From Ravibacter sp964562455 (GTDB taxonomy: Bacteria > Bacteroidota > Bacteroidia > Cytophagales > Spirosomataceae): DNA of 64,000 bases. The stretch lies in NCBI GenBank assembly GCA_964562455.1, contig CAZLTN010000009.1, forward strand, positions 38,375-102,374, read 5' to 3'. Within the stretch, counting starts at the first letter, position 1. Every line of letters starts with the position of its first letter. This document shows positions 17,824-26,616 of the stretch, piece by piece. The notes beneath the pieces are model-generated. The model did no database searches and had not been told where the DNA came from. It worked only from the letters and a program-made list of their open reading frames with translations. Position numbers and translations under genes: made by a program.

Positions 17824-18030
17824 TTATTTTGAGAAGTGTCTCTTTTTAAATTCTTCGAGGCCGATTGTGTTTCCTGCGGCAGCTTGTTCCAGCCCCCTGT
17901 TAATACTGTCTCCAACATGCTCGGGCATACTTTTGAACTGTGATTCAAAGGGGACTTTGAGTGCCTTCAAAACGGATTTTACAGTTTTAAGCTGTTCCAG
18001 GTTTTCCGGATGTATTGTGATTGCCTCCAT
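17824..18030 (-). CDS. Antitoxin of the ParE/RelE pair (DUF2683-like)
   Basis: 68-residue acidic/helical protein starting MEAITIHPENLEQLKTVKSV and continuing with a helix-rich tail that ends EEFKKRHFSK. This matches the small antitoxin-like proteins found before RelE/ParE toxins in Bacteroidetes. The N-terminal beta strand plus helix would bind DNA and the C-terminal tail the toxin (inferred from the family). Its stop is 30 bases before the toxin ATG. Confidence 0.8.
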   Translation of the reverse strand: MEAITIHPENLEQLKTVKSVLKALKVPFESQFKSMPEHVGDSINRGLEQAAAGNTIGLEEFKKRHFSK

Positions 18031-18119
18031 TTTTAAATACGGATGATCTGATCAATTTATAAATCTGACAACAGTCCGGCAGATATTTTAACAAATATAA
18101 TAATTTATAATTTCAATTA

Positions 18120-18782
18120 TCACCTCAGATCCACTATCTCGGCACCCGGGAAGTTCTTACTGGCGAAGGCAAATTCACCTTCATTTACAGCAGGATTGAC
18201 CTTGAAATCGGTAACTTCGAAGTTAGTGGTTTCACTACCTTTGGCGAATATCTTCCACCCTTTGATAGATTTATCCTCTTTATCGATCATGAGCTCTATC
18301 CTGCTTACCTGGGAGTTGGCTTTGGAAGGCGTCATGCGGATGTTTTCGTAAGTACGTCCGTTCGCCTTGGTTTCACCTATAAATGTGTTTTTATAACCCT
18401 TTTTATAAGCCAGGTAAATCCTCGTCGGACTGAGGTCTCCGATCTCTTCGGAATCGTAATCCTGTAAAGTCACCTCGTTGCTTTCTTTCAGGAATGTAGC
18501 CATTACTTTGCCGTCGTTCAGGATTTCCTGGTCGGCCATTTTGAGCCGGAACTTCTCACCTTTTACAGTCGCTTCTCCTTTGGCCGGCCTTCCGCCCGCA
18601 GCAGCGTAAGTGAAGGTGACCTTGTAGGAAGAGAGTGCCTGGTAGCGCTCGCTCATTGCATCAAGGATGGTTGCTGCCTTTTTATCGTCCTGGGCTGAAG
18701 CGTTGAAAATGCTAAAGGGGAGCGTTAGAAGCAGAAGCAAAAAAATAGATCTTACTGATGGCGTTATCATAATGTATTTCAT
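18120..18782 (-). CDS. lolA: LolA-like outer-membrane lipoprotein carrier protein
   Basis: Periplasmic chaperone that ferries lipoproteins from the LolCDE complex to the outer membrane. A signal peptide (SIFLLLLLTLPFSIFNASAQ) is followed by a 190-residue half-barrel domain: AATILDAMSERYQALSSYKV near the N-terminus, GEKFRLKMADQEILNDGK in the middle, and a C-terminal strand ending in FPGAEIVDLR. An in-frame ATG four codons later is also possible. It lies downstream of ftsK on the same strand, an order common in Bacteroidetes. The two are separated by a 165-bp gap filled with repeat elements. Confidence 0.9.
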   Translation of the reverse strand: MKYIMITPSVRSIFLLLLLTLPFSIFNASAQDDKKAATILDAMSERYQALSSYKVTFTYAAAGGRPAKGEATVKGEKFRLKMADQEILNDGKVMATFLKESNEVTLQDYDSEEIGDLSPTRIYLAYKKGYKNTFIGETKANGRTYENIRMTPSKANSQVSRIELMIDKEDKSIKGWKIFAKGSETTNFEVTDFKVNPAVNEGEFAFASKNFPGAEIVDLR

Positions 18783-18796
18783 CTGAATAAATAAGG

Positions 18797-18923
18797 AGCT
18801 TCGACTCCGCTAGCTTCGACTCCGCTCAGCTACCTTTCACTCCGCTCAGCTACCTTCGGCTCCGCTATAGAAGCTCTGGTTAGGCTACCTCATTTGGTCC
18901 GGTAGCTGAGCGGAGTCGAAGCT
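18797..18923. repeat. Dispersed inverted-repeat element, copy 1
   Basis: A 23-base sequence beginning AGCTTCGACTCCGCTCAGC at 18812-18834 has its perfect reverse complement at 18901-18923. Between and before the arms lie partial copies of the same motif (18797-18811, 18838-18854, 18857-18866). The element fills the ftsK-lolA gap. An identical 23-base arm occurs at 33100-33122, so this is a dispersed REP-like repeat. Confidence 0.85.
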
Positions 18924-18947
18924 TAGACAGCGAAGGTCGGGCAGGGT

Positions 18948-21485
18948 TTAAGCAAGCCCCATTGCTCCTAATTGCTGTTCCAGGCTTTCAAGGTCGTGAA
19001 ACAGTACTTCCCGCGCTTTACTGCCTGTGAAAGGCCCGGTTACACCGAGGGTTTCCAACTGGTCCATGATCCGACCTGCCCGGTTGTAGCCCAGCTTCAT
19101 TTTACGTTGGATGAGGGATGTGCTGCCCTGTTGATGCGTGACAACAAGGCGGGCCGCCTCGGGCAGCAGTGGATCGAAGCTGTTGATATCCAGGTCCTCA
19201 CGCAGCTCACTGGTATCATCTCCCTCGTATTCCGGAAGAGCATATGCTTCATTATATCCGCGCTGGTTGCCTACGTAGTTGCAAATGGCCTCCACTTCCC
19301 GCGTATCGATAAAGGGGCATTGAAGCCGGAGCATTTCGGAATTCAGTGACAGGAGCATATCTCCGTGCCCGACCAGTTGCTCGGCGCCTCCTGCGTCCAG
19401 GATCGTGCGGGAATCGATACTGGAAGTCACTTTGAATGAAAGCCTTGCAGGGAAGTTTGCTTTGATAAGCCCCGTAATTACTTTTACGGACGGCCGCTGC
19501 GTCGCCACCACAAGATGTATGCCGACCGCCCGCGCCAGTTGCGCGAGACGGGCAATAGGGGTTTCCACTTCTTTGCCTGCGGTCATCATCAGGTCAGCGA
19601 GCTCATCGATAACGAGGACAATAAAGGGTAAAAACCGGTGCCCTTTCTGGGGGTTCAGCTTCCGCTCCACAAATTTGGCGTTATACTCCTTCAGGTTCCT
19701 CACCGCTGCTTCCTTCAGCAGGTCGTAGCGGCTGTCCATTTCGATGCAGAGGGAGTTCAGCGTGTAAATGACTTTCTTGGTGTCGGTAATAATGGCTTCT
19801 TCGCTGTTGGGCAACTTCGCCAGGTAATGCCGCTCCAGGTGATTGAAAAGTGTCAACTCTACCTTTTTAGGGTCAACCAGTACAAACTTCAATTGTGATG
19901 GATGCTTCCTGTAAATGAGAGATGCCAGCAGCACGTTAAGCCCGACCGATTTCCCCTGGCCGGTGGCACCGGCGATCAGAAGGTGAGGCATTTTAGCCAG
20001 GTCTGCTACATGAATTTCATTTGAAATTGTTTTTCCCAACACGATCGGGAGGTCGTAAGTCGATTTCTGAAAGCGTTCATGGCTGAACACCGTGCGGATA
20101 TAGACGGTTTCCCGGCGTTTGTTCGGGACCTCGATCCCGATGGTTCCGCGGCCCGGCATGGGTGCTATAATCCTGATACCCAGAGCCGAAAGACTCAAAG
20201 CAATGTCTTTCTCAAGGCTTTGTATTTTGGAAATGCGCACGCCCGCTTCAGGAATGATCTCGTAAAGCGTGACAGTAGGGCCAATGGTAGCTTTTATTTT
20301 GGCTATTCGGATCCCGTAGCTTCCCAGTGTTTCTACTATGCGGTTTTTATTGCTTTCAAGCTCCTCATGCGAAACCTTTTCCTGCGGATTGTCGTCGGGC
20401 ATTGAAAGCAGGTCGACACCCGGGTTACGGAAAGTAGGAAGATCGAGCGTGGAGTCATATTCTCCGAATTCTTCTACCAGTTCCCGGCTAAGGTCCCGCT
20501 CCTGGTTTTCGGGCGGGGGCGATGCTGCAGGGAGCTCTTCCTCTTCTTCTATCTCAAGCTTAAGCGACGGGGTCTTGGTATTGGCAGCCGGATTCTCTAT
20601 TTCAGGCTCATCCTGCAATATCTCGAAAGACGGTTCCTTTGAGGATACAGGAAAAGGGATTTCCTCTTTTACCGTACTTTCCACATAAGGAATACGGGCG
20701 GCAGGCTGCTGCTCTTCCGGAGCTTCTTTTGTCGCCCGCCTGAAAAGGTTGGGGAAAAGCCCGCCGTTTTTCCGTTCGATCGTGGATTCCTCCTCCTCCT
20801 CATCAGCGTCTTCTTCCGCCGGATCTTCCTGTGACGCTTTCTTCGGGTTAAAACTTTTAAGAAAATCGAGGGAAGTCACGTTATATGCCGAAATGATATA
20901 AAAGAAAAGAGCCAGCACGATAACCAGGAAGCTTCCCCATTTCAGCAGGTTAAAAAGAATGATGTTGGCCTCATAACCGAAGCCGCCTGAAAGGTAGCCG
21001 AGGGTAGCCTGCTCACCGCTCATCAGCACGATGTAACCCATCAGGAGACTGGTCCAGAGAGTATAAAAGATGATGTGTCGGGAAATGCCTGCAAGCGGAA
21101 AACGTTGCTCCTGGGTAAGGAGCGTCCAGCCGGCAAGAATGGGAATGGCCGGGATGAAGAGGGCTCCTAAGCCAAACCAACGGTATATAAATACATGCGA
21201 AATCACAGCTCCCCAGATACCCAAAGCGTTATCGACATTTTTGCCGACCTGCCGGATAGAGCCCGACCAAATGCTGTCGAGAGCACTCTGATCGCTATTG
21301 CCTGTGAAAATGTGAGACAGGAAAGCGATGAACATCAGGATGCCTAGTGTCAGCAGGATCGCTCCCCAGAACAATGCCCTGTTTTCCCCGTAAAATAGAC
21401 CTCTGATGGAAATCCCTCCGGACCGGGTGTGTGGGGTGGTGTTTCTGGTCCTGGAGCCATTTCCTCGTTCTCGTCTCTCAGACAT
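18948..21485 (-). CDS. ftsK: DNA translocase FtsK/SpoIIIE
   Basis: Septum-anchored ATPase that pumps the chromosome terminus through the division site. Four membrane segments occupy roughly residues 30-200, then a long acidic low-complexity linker (for example EEDADEEEEEST). The motor follows with Walker A GATGQGKSVGLNVLLASL and the Walker B region LVIDELADLMMT. A C-terminal winged-helix gamma domain that reads DNA polarity sequences (RKMKLGYNRAGRIMDQLE) ends the chain. Length of 845 residues is normal for Bacteroidetes. Its neighbour downstream is lolA. Confidence 0.97.
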   Translation of the reverse strand: MSERRERGNGSRTRNTTPHTRSGGISIRGLFYGENRALFWGAILLTLGILMFIAFLSHIFTGNSDQSALDSIWSGSIRQVGKNVDNALGIWGAVISHVFIYRWFGLGALFIPAIPILAGWTLLTQEQRFPLAGISRHIIFYTLWTSLLMGYIVLMSGEQATLGYLSGGFGYEANIILFNLLKWGSFLVIVLALFFYIISAYNVTSLDFLKSFNPKKASQEDPAEEDADEEEEESTIERKNGGLFPNLFRRATKEAPEEQQPAARIPYVESTVKEEIPFPVSSKEPSFEILQDEPEIENPAANTKTPSLKLEIEEEEELPAASPPPENQERDLSRELVEEFGEYDSTLDLPTFRNPGVDLLSMPDDNPQEKVSHEELESNKNRIVETLGSYGIRIAKIKATIGPTVTLYEIIPEAGVRISKIQSLEKDIALSLSALGIRIIAPMPGRGTIGIEVPNKRRETVYIRTVFSHERFQKSTYDLPIVLGKTISNEIHVADLAKMPHLLIAGATGQGKSVGLNVLLASLIYRKHPSQLKFVLVDPKKVELTLFNHLERHYLAKLPNSEEAIITDTKKVIYTLNSLCIEMDSRYDLLKEAAVRNLKEYNAKFVERKLNPQKGHRFLPFIVLVIDELADLMMTAGKEVETPIARLAQLARAVGIHLVVATQRPSVKVITGLIKANFPARLSFKVTSSIDSRTILDAGGAEQLVGHGDMLLSLNSEMLRLQCPFIDTREVEAICNYVGNQRGYNEAYALPEYEGDDTSELREDLDINSFDPLLPEAARLVVTHQQGSTSLIQRKMKLGYNRAGRIMDQLETLGVTGPFTGSKAREVLFHDLESLEQQLGAMGLA

Positions 21486-21503
21486 GTTTGTAGTGGATAT
21501 TTG

Positions 21504-22535
21504 TTATTGACGTGCCAGTCCCCTGCATAGCCTGCTCGCCAACCCGGGGCCTTCATAGATAAACCCGGTATAGACTTGCAGGAGGGACGCGCCGGCTTCC
21601 AGCTTGTATTTGGCGGTAGCAACAGATGAAATCCCGCCTACTCCGATAACCGGGAAGGCATGGCCGGACTTCTCGCAAAGATAACGAATTACGTCGGTAC
21701 TGACCTTTTCCAGGGGTGCTCCGCTGAGCCCGCCGGCCCCTATTCCGGACACAATTGTTTCCGGAGTTACAAGACCGGCTCTTGAGATAGTGGTGTTGGT
21801 AGCGATGACGCCGGCGATGCCGGTTTCGGTGACAATTTCAATGATGTCGTCGAGCTGGGCGGTTGTCAGATCGGGTGCTATTTTCAGGAATACCGGGCGG
21901 CTTACCGGCTTTTCTGAATTCAGTTTCTGAATCGCCGAAAGAAGCTCCTTCAACGGGCCTTTTTCCTGCAGCTCGCGGAGCCCCGGGGTATTGGGCGAGC
22001 TTACGTTGACCACGAAATAGTCCACAAAGTCATAAAGATCGCGGAAGCATGCCAGGTAGTCGTCCAGCGCTCTTTCGTTTGGAGTATCCTTGTTCTTGCC
22101 TATGTTTCCGCCTACCAGGATGGAGGATTTCCTGTACCGGAGTCTCCCTGCAGCTACCTCTGCTCCGCGGTTATTGAAACCCATGCGGTTAATAAGCGCC
22201 TTGTCCCTTTTCAGCCTGAAAAGCCTGGGTTTATCGTTGCCCGGCTGTGGTCGGGGAGTGACAGTGCCGATTTCCACGTACCCGAAGCCGAGCGTTTCCA
22301 TGATGTCGACCATCTCGGCATTTTTGTCAAACCCTGCCGCCAGGCCGACAGGATTTTTAAAAGTAAGGCCGGCGACTTTAACTTCCAACGAAGGGTGCTC
22401 GAATGTATAAGCTTTACGGAGCAGATCTTTTACAAAAGGAAGCCGAAATATAAAATGCAGGAGGCCGGCTACAAAACCATGCGCTCTTTCAGCATCCATT
22501 CTGAATAATACGGGGAGAACCAGCAACTTGTACAT
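21504..22535 (-). CDS. pyrD: Quinone-dependent dihydroorotate dehydrogenase (class 2)
   Basis: Fourth step of pyrimidine synthesis: oxidises dihydroorotate to orotate with FMN and passes electrons to quinone at the inner membrane. The chain begins MYKLLVLPVLFRMDAERAHG (membrane-associating helices), then has GLAAGFDKNAEM, the FMN/substrate loop VNVSSPNTPGLRELQ with the catalytic Ser typical of class 2, and GVGGISSVATAKYKLEAG near the end. I chose ATG 22535: a longer frame back to 22613 would run into the terminator of ahcY. It is 18 bases upstream of ftsK on the same strand. Confidence 0.95.
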   Translation of the reverse strand: MYKLLVLPVLFRMDAERAHGFVAGLLHFIFRLPFVKDLLRKAYTFEHPSLEVKVAGLTFKNPVGLAAGFDKNAEMVDIMETLGFGYVEIGTVTPRPQPGNDKPRLFRLKRDKALINRMGFNNRGAEVAAGRLRYRKSSILVGGNIGKNKDTPNERALDDYLACFRDLYDFVDYFVVNVSSPNTPGLRELQEKGPLKELLSAIQKLNSEKPVSRPVFLKIAPDLTTAQLDDIIEIVTETGIAGVIATNTTISRAGLVTPETIVSGIGAGGLSGAPLEKVSTDVIRYLCEKSGHAFPVIGVGGISSVATAKYKLEAGASLLQVYTGFIYEGPGLASRLCRGLARQ

Positions 22536-22594
22536 AAAAACAAAATTAGGAATATCGGAAGCGAGACTAAAGAAACAACCGGGATTTATTTTCC

Positions 22595-22635
22595 AAAAAA
22601 AAGGCCGGCGCACCAGTCAGATGCGTCGGCCTTTT
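22595..22635 (-). terminator. Rho-independent terminator of ahcY
   Basis: On the minus strand, AAGGCCGACGCA, a 9-base loop and TGCGCCGGCCTT (one mismatch) are followed by a run of eight or more T. It lies just after the ahcY stop and separates ahcY from pyrD. Confidence 0.85.
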
Positions 22636-22650
22636 ACGGGGAGTACCGGT

Positions 22651-23964
22651 CTAGTAGCGGTAGGTGTCCGGCTTAAACGGGCCTTCCACGCTAACTCCAA
22701 TGTATTCGGCCTGGTCCGGCTCAAGTACTTCTAACCTGGCTCCTACGTGCGGTAGGTGCAGAGCTGCGACCTTTTCGTCCAGGAGCTTGGGAAGGACATA
22801 AACTTTCTTTTCATATTTCTCCGTGTAATTCCAGAGCTCGATCTGAGCCAGGGTCTGGTTGGAGAAAGAGCATGACATTACAAATGAGGGATGCCCCATT
22901 GCGCAGCCCAGGTTGACAAGACGGCCTTCCGCCAGTATGATAATTTCCTTGCCTTCCACGTTGTAGATGTCCACTTGCGGTTTTACCTGGTTTTTGGTGT
23001 GGCCGTAGCTGGCATTAAGCCAGGCCATATCGATTTCGTTGTCGAAATGGCCTATGTTGCATACCACCGCCTTGTCGCGCATCTTTCTGAAATGACGCTC
23101 CGTGATAATCCTTTTGTTACCGGTTGCGGTAACGAAAATGTTGGCGCGGGAGGCCGCTTCATCAAGGGTAACGACTTCATAGCCGTCCATAGCAGCCTGG
23201 AGCGCGCAGATAGGGTCGATTTCGGTGACAAGTACCCTGCAGCCTGCTCCCCGCAGTGATTCTGCCGAGCCTTTTCCTACGTCGCCATAACCTGCTACCA
23301 CAGCTACTTTACCGGCCAGCATCAGGTCGGTCGCTCTCCTGATAGCGTCTACGAGCGACTCCCGGCAGCCATATTTGTTATCAAATTTGGATTTGGTGAC
23401 CGAGTCGTTGACGTTGATCGCAGGGAGGAACAATGTGCCTTTTTTCTGGCGTTCGTAAAGACGGTGGACGCCGGTTGTGGTTTCTTCGGAAAGCCCTTTG
23501 ATATTGGGGATAAGCTCCGGGTATATGTCAAATACCATATTAGTAAGATCTCCGCCGTCGTCCAGGATCATGTTAAGCGGCTTGCGATCCTCACCGAACC
23601 ATAGCGTCTGTTCGATGCACCAGTCGAATTCTTCCGCGTTCATGCCTTTCCATGCATAAACAGCTATACCTGCTGCGGCGATTGCGGCGGCGGCGTGGTC
23701 CTGCGTGGAAAAAATATTGCAGGACGACCAGGTAACTTCCGCACCGAGGGCAGTGAGTGTTTCGATCAGCACCGCTGTCTGTATGGTCATATGAAGGCAC
23801 CCTGCAATCCTTGCTCCCTTGAGCGGCTGAGAAGGGCCGTATTCGGCGCGGATAGCCATCAGGCCGGGCATTTCTGCTTCGGCAAGTGTGATTTCCTTGC
23901 GTCCCCACTCAGCGAGTGAAATATCTTTAACCTTGTAAGGCAGGTATTCGGTGGCAACTGACAT
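22651..23964 (-). CDS. ahcY: Adenosylhomocysteinase
   Basis: Hydrolyses S-adenosylhomocysteine to homocysteine and adenosine, clearing the by-product of SAM-dependent methylation; NAD-dependent tetramer in the cytosol. Visible motifs include the substrate-binding IAGCLHMTIQTAVLIETL and SSCNIFSTQDHAAAAIA, the NAD-binding Rossmann loop VAGYGDVGKGSAESL, and the C-terminal KPDTYRY end. Length of 437 residues is normal. It stands alone between a long divergent intergenic region and its own strong terminator. A TAnnTTTG box and a 9-bp inverted repeat lie upstream. Confidence 0.97.
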   Translation of the reverse strand: MSVATEYLPYKVKDISLAEWGRKEITLAEAEMPGLMAIRAEYGPSQPLKGARIAGCLHMTIQTAVLIETLTALGAEVTWSSCNIFSTQDHAAAAIAAAGIAVYAWKGMNAEEFDWCIEQTLWFGEDRKPLNMILDDGGDLTNMVFDIYPELIPNIKGLSEETTTGVHRLYERQKKGTLFLPAINVNDSVTKSKFDNKYGCRESLVDAIRRATDLMLAGKVAVVAGYGDVGKGSAESLRGAGCRVLVTEIDPICALQAAMDGYEVVTLDEAASRANIFVTATGNKRIITERHFRKMRDKAVVCNIGHFDNEIDMAWLNASYGHTKNQVKPQVDIYNVEGKEIIILAEGRLVNLGCAMGHPSFVMSCSFSNQTLAQIELWNYTEKYEKKVYVLPKLLDEKVAALHLPHVGARLEVLEPDQAEYIGVSVEGPFKPDTYRY

Positions 23965-24360
23965 ATTGATTTTGTTTGTATATGACTGATAATTAAGGAA
24001 ACCTCTAAAAACTCCTTATTTTGATCGCAAAAATAGCTATTTCTAATCTGGAAAGCGGCTAATCCAGATTATTAATTTAAAAACGTATTAATTTTTGGAT
24101 GAATTATCTATTAATGAGTGATTTTTAATTAATATTTTACCGGATTGGCGCTGGTAGAACGGGCGGGAAGATAAATTGTCTTGATTTCTGAAACATTCCT
24201 CCCTCTTATTACAATTCTTTGCTTCCAATATTCGTAACTTTATAGTCGCGTTAACGAACTAAATGAAAAGATAACAGGTTCTTCATTTATTCGTTACATA
24301 TGCGTGACGGATTTACTTCGTCATACTAAAAGTAGCAGTACAAACTAGTACGCGTTAACC
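23965..24360. other. 396-bp intergenic region between ahcY and the amidophosphoribosyltransferase gene
   Basis: A-T-rich divergent control region. It holds a TAnnTTTG box and inverted repeat serving ahcY (24028-24071). On the other side, a CTTTG...TAACTTTA stretch near 24220-24243 has boxes too close together to be a confident promoter. A 5-bp repeat (TGACG/CGTCA, about 24305-24323) lies nearer the plus-strand gene. I see no ORF, tRNA or riboswitch here. Confidence 0.6.
24028..24071 (-). promoter_or_regulatory. ahcY promoter -7 box with operator-like inverted repeat
   Basis: TATTTTTG on the minus strand (24035-24028) fits the Bacteroidetes -7 element. Nine bases further upstream is a perfect 9-bp inverted repeat (TAATCTGGA 24044-24052, TCCAGATTA 24063-24071) where the -33 element should be. 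This placement suggests a repressor or activator site. The predicted leader is only about 57 bases. Confidence 0.4.
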
Positions 24361-26253
24361 ATGAGCGATGCTATCAAGCATGAATGCGGAATCGCACTGA
24401 TCCGATTACGCAAACCTTATCAATACTTCATTGATAAGTACCAAACGCCACTCTATGCGGCATACAAGCTTTCCCTGATGATGGAAAAGCAGGTAAACCG
24501 GGGGCAGGACGGAGCTGGTGTAGCCAATATCAAAATAGAAGTGCCACCCGGCAAACGCTACATAAGCCGGTACCGCTCTGTCGGTCCGCAACCTACAAAC
24601 GAAATTTTCAAAAAAGTCCACAAGAAGTTTCGTAAAGCACTCAAAGGAAATAAAAATAAGATCTTCGACGCCCGGTGGCTCCAGGAGAACGTGGCGTTCA
24701 CCGGAGAGGTGTGGCTGGGGCATCTGCGGTACGGTACCCATGGCGCCAACGAAATCGAGAACTGCCACCCCATGTTGCGGCAAAGCAACTGGCGGAGCCG
24801 GAATCTTGTCATGGCCGGGAATTTCAATATGACCAATGTCGATCAGCTTTTCAATAAGCTGGTATCCCTGGGGCAGCACCCCAAGGACACGGTCGATACG
24901 GTAACGGTGATGGAGAAGATAGGGCATTTCCTGGATGAAGAAAACCAGCGGGTATTCGACCGCTTTAAAGGGATTTTCGAAAATCCTTCCCTTTCCGATG
25001 TTATCGAGGACAATATCGATATCCAGCGGGTTCTGCACCGTTCCTGCCGCGATTTCGACGGCGGGTATGTGATGTCCGGTTTGTTGGGGCACGGCGCTTC
25101 ATTCGTGATCAGAGACCCGTCGGGGATACGCCCGGCATTCTATCACGCCGATGATGAGGTGGTAGTCGTAGCTTCTGAAAAGCAGGCTATTAAAGCTGCA
25201 TTTAACGTTGATTTCGATGAAATACGTGAGCTGACACCGGGTAGCGCACTCATCATAGATAAATACGGCGGGTACTCTGAAGTACCGGTTCTGCCTCAGC
25301 GGGAAAAGCGCTCCTGTTCTTTCGAGCGGATTTATTTTTCAAGAGCTACCGATCCGGATATTTACAACGAACGGAAGATGCTCGGTAAATTGCTGATCCC
25401 CAAGATCCTGGAGGAGATCAATTACGACCTGGAAAACACTATTTTTTCCTATATACCGAATACGGCGGAAACTGCTTTTTTCGGGATGATAGAAGGACTG
25501 GAGGAGTATCTCTACCAAAAGAGGAAGCAGGCCATTGTACAGGGTATTCTTTTCGAAGAGGAACTGGATAAGGTGCTTTCGTTCAGGCCCAGGATTGAAA
25601 AGTTGGTTGCGAAAGATGTGAAATCGAGGACCTTTATTACAGCGGATGAGTTCAGGGACGAAATGGTGTCGAACGTATATGATACCACTTACGAGGTAGT
25701 CAGGAAAGGGATCGATACCGTTGTGATCATTGACGATTCTATTGTAAGGGGGACTACGCTGGAAAAGAAAATCCTGAAAATGCTGGACAGGCTGGGCCCC
25801 AAAAAGATCGTGATAGTCTCATCGGCTCCCCAGATCCGTTTCCCTGATTGCTACGGGATCGATATGTCTAAAATGCAGGAGTTCGTGGCGTTCCGGGCAG
25901 TCCTGAAGCTGCTCGAGGAAAATGATATGAATTATCTTAAGGAGGAGGTTTATACACAGTGTGTGTCCGCTCTTGCTTCGAAGAACGCGGATTCAGCCAA
26001 TTTTGCGAAAGCCCTGTACGAACCTTTCACCTACGAGGAGATTTCTGACAGAGTAGCGGAAATCGTGAAGCCCGATGACCTGAAGGCCAAGCTCTCGGTA
26101 GTCTACCAGACGGTAGATAACCTCCATAAAGCCTGCCCGGATCATAAGGGCGACTGGTATTTTACCGGCGATTACCCGACTGAAGGAGGGAACCGCACTG
26201 TTAACCGGGCCTTTGTTAATTTCTATGAAGGAAGGAAAGTAAGAGCTTATTAG
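24361..26253 (+). CDS. Long amidophosphoribosyltransferase paralogue (class II glutamine amidotransferase)
   Basis: Resembles PurF, which makes phosphoribosylamine from PRPP and glutamine. The N-terminal Ntn-type glutaminase begins MSDAIKHECGIALIRLRK, with the nucleophile Cys at position 9. The motifs RGQDGAGVA and GHLRYGTHG follow, and the phosphoribosyltransferase half has the PRPP loop VIIDDSIVRGTTLEKKIL. At 630 residues it is over 100 longer than typical PurF, with extra segments (for example residues 60-105, and a C-terminal tail ending VNFYEGRKVRAY). Such long paralogues occur in Bacteroidetes beside a standard PurF. Whether it makes phosphoribosylamine or another product is not known from sequence. 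Confidence 0.88.
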   Translation: MSDAIKHECGIALIRLRKPYQYFIDKYQTPLYAAYKLSLMMEKQVNRGQDGAGVANIKIEVPPGKRYISRYRSVGPQPTNEIFKKVHKKFRKALKGNKNKIFDARWLQENVAFTGEVWLGHLRYGTHGANEIENCHPMLRQSNWRSRNLVMAGNFNMTNVDQLFNKLVSLGQHPKDTVDTVTVMEKIGHFLDEENQRVFDRFKGIFENPSLSDVIEDNIDIQRVLHRSCRDFDGGYVMSGLLGHGASFVIRDPSGIRPAFYHADDEVVVVASEKQAIKAAFNVDFDEIRELTPGSALIIDKYGGYSEVPVLPQREKRSCSFERIYFSRATDPDIYNERKMLGKLLIPKILEEINYDLENTIFSYIPNTAETAFFGMIEGLEEYLYQKRKQAIVQGILFEEELDKVLSFRPRIEKLVAKDVKSRTFITADEFRDEMVSNVYDTTYEVVRKGIDTVVIIDDSIVRGTTLEKKILKMLDRLGPKKIVIVSSAPQIRFPDCYGIDMSKMQEFVAFRAVLKLLEENDMNYLKEEVYTQCVSALASKNADSANFAKALYEPFTYEEISDRVAEIVKPDDLKAKLSVVYQTVDNLHKACPDHKGDWYFTGDYPTEGGNRTVNRAFVNFYEGRKVRAY

Positions 26254-26271
26254 GACCAGGCGGCCGGATCA

Positions 26272-26598
26272 GTGCAGCAGCAGGCGATATATGAAGTCAA
26301 GGTGGAGCCGTTTCTCCAGGCGGATCCCGGTAGGGCTATCACTTCAGAAATAACCTATTTTTCTAACCTTAAGAAGGCCGTTGATACGATCCGCGTAGTA
26401 CTTGAAGCGAACGGATGGCCGGTCCTGGTCAATTATTCGGCGGTTTACAGGCAACTCCCGGAAAAAGGATTCTACACACAGGTTTTTGTGGCGGAGAATG
26501 TCCGATATTTCAGGTTGACCATATCCAAACGTGTGATAAATCCGGTGCTCACCGGGTTGGGAATAGAAGAAATGCCCCGCCGGAAGCGGGGCATTTGA
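26272..26598 (+). CDS. Hypothetical protein, 108 residues
   Basis: Unrecognised small protein starting with GTG 18 bases after the amidotransferase stop, so probably cotranscribed. It reads as a mixed alpha/beta domain: EVKVEPFLQADPGRAITSEI, then a helix (FSNLKKAVDTIRVVLEANG), then strands (YTQVFVAENVRYFRLTISKR). No membrane segment or signal peptide. Its last codons (MPRRKRGI) lie inside a transcription-terminator hairpin, so the native C-terminus may be shaped by that structure. Start and reality are moderately sure. Confidence 0.55.
   Translation: MQQQAIYEVKVEPFLQADPGRAITSEITYFSNLKKAVDTIRVVLEANGWPVLVNYSAVYRQLPEKGFYTQVFVAENVRYFRLTISKRVINPVLTGLGIEEMPRRKRGI
26570..26596. terminator. Bidirectional terminator hairpin overlapping the end of the 108-residue ORF
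   Basis: AAATGCCCCGC (26570-26580), loop CGGAA, GCGGGGCATTT (26586-26596): an 11-bp perfect stem between converging genes, with the plus-strand stop codon (26596-26598) overlapping the last base of its right arm. On the minus strand it is followed by a TTTCTTCT stretch and would serve the permease gene. Confidence 0.55.
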
Positions 26599-26616
26599 GT
26601 ATCGGGATAAAAAATC

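Noticed and set aside
23965..24028. SAH riboswitch before ahcY
   Set aside because: The leader after the likely promoter is only about 57 bases and lacks the folded core expected.
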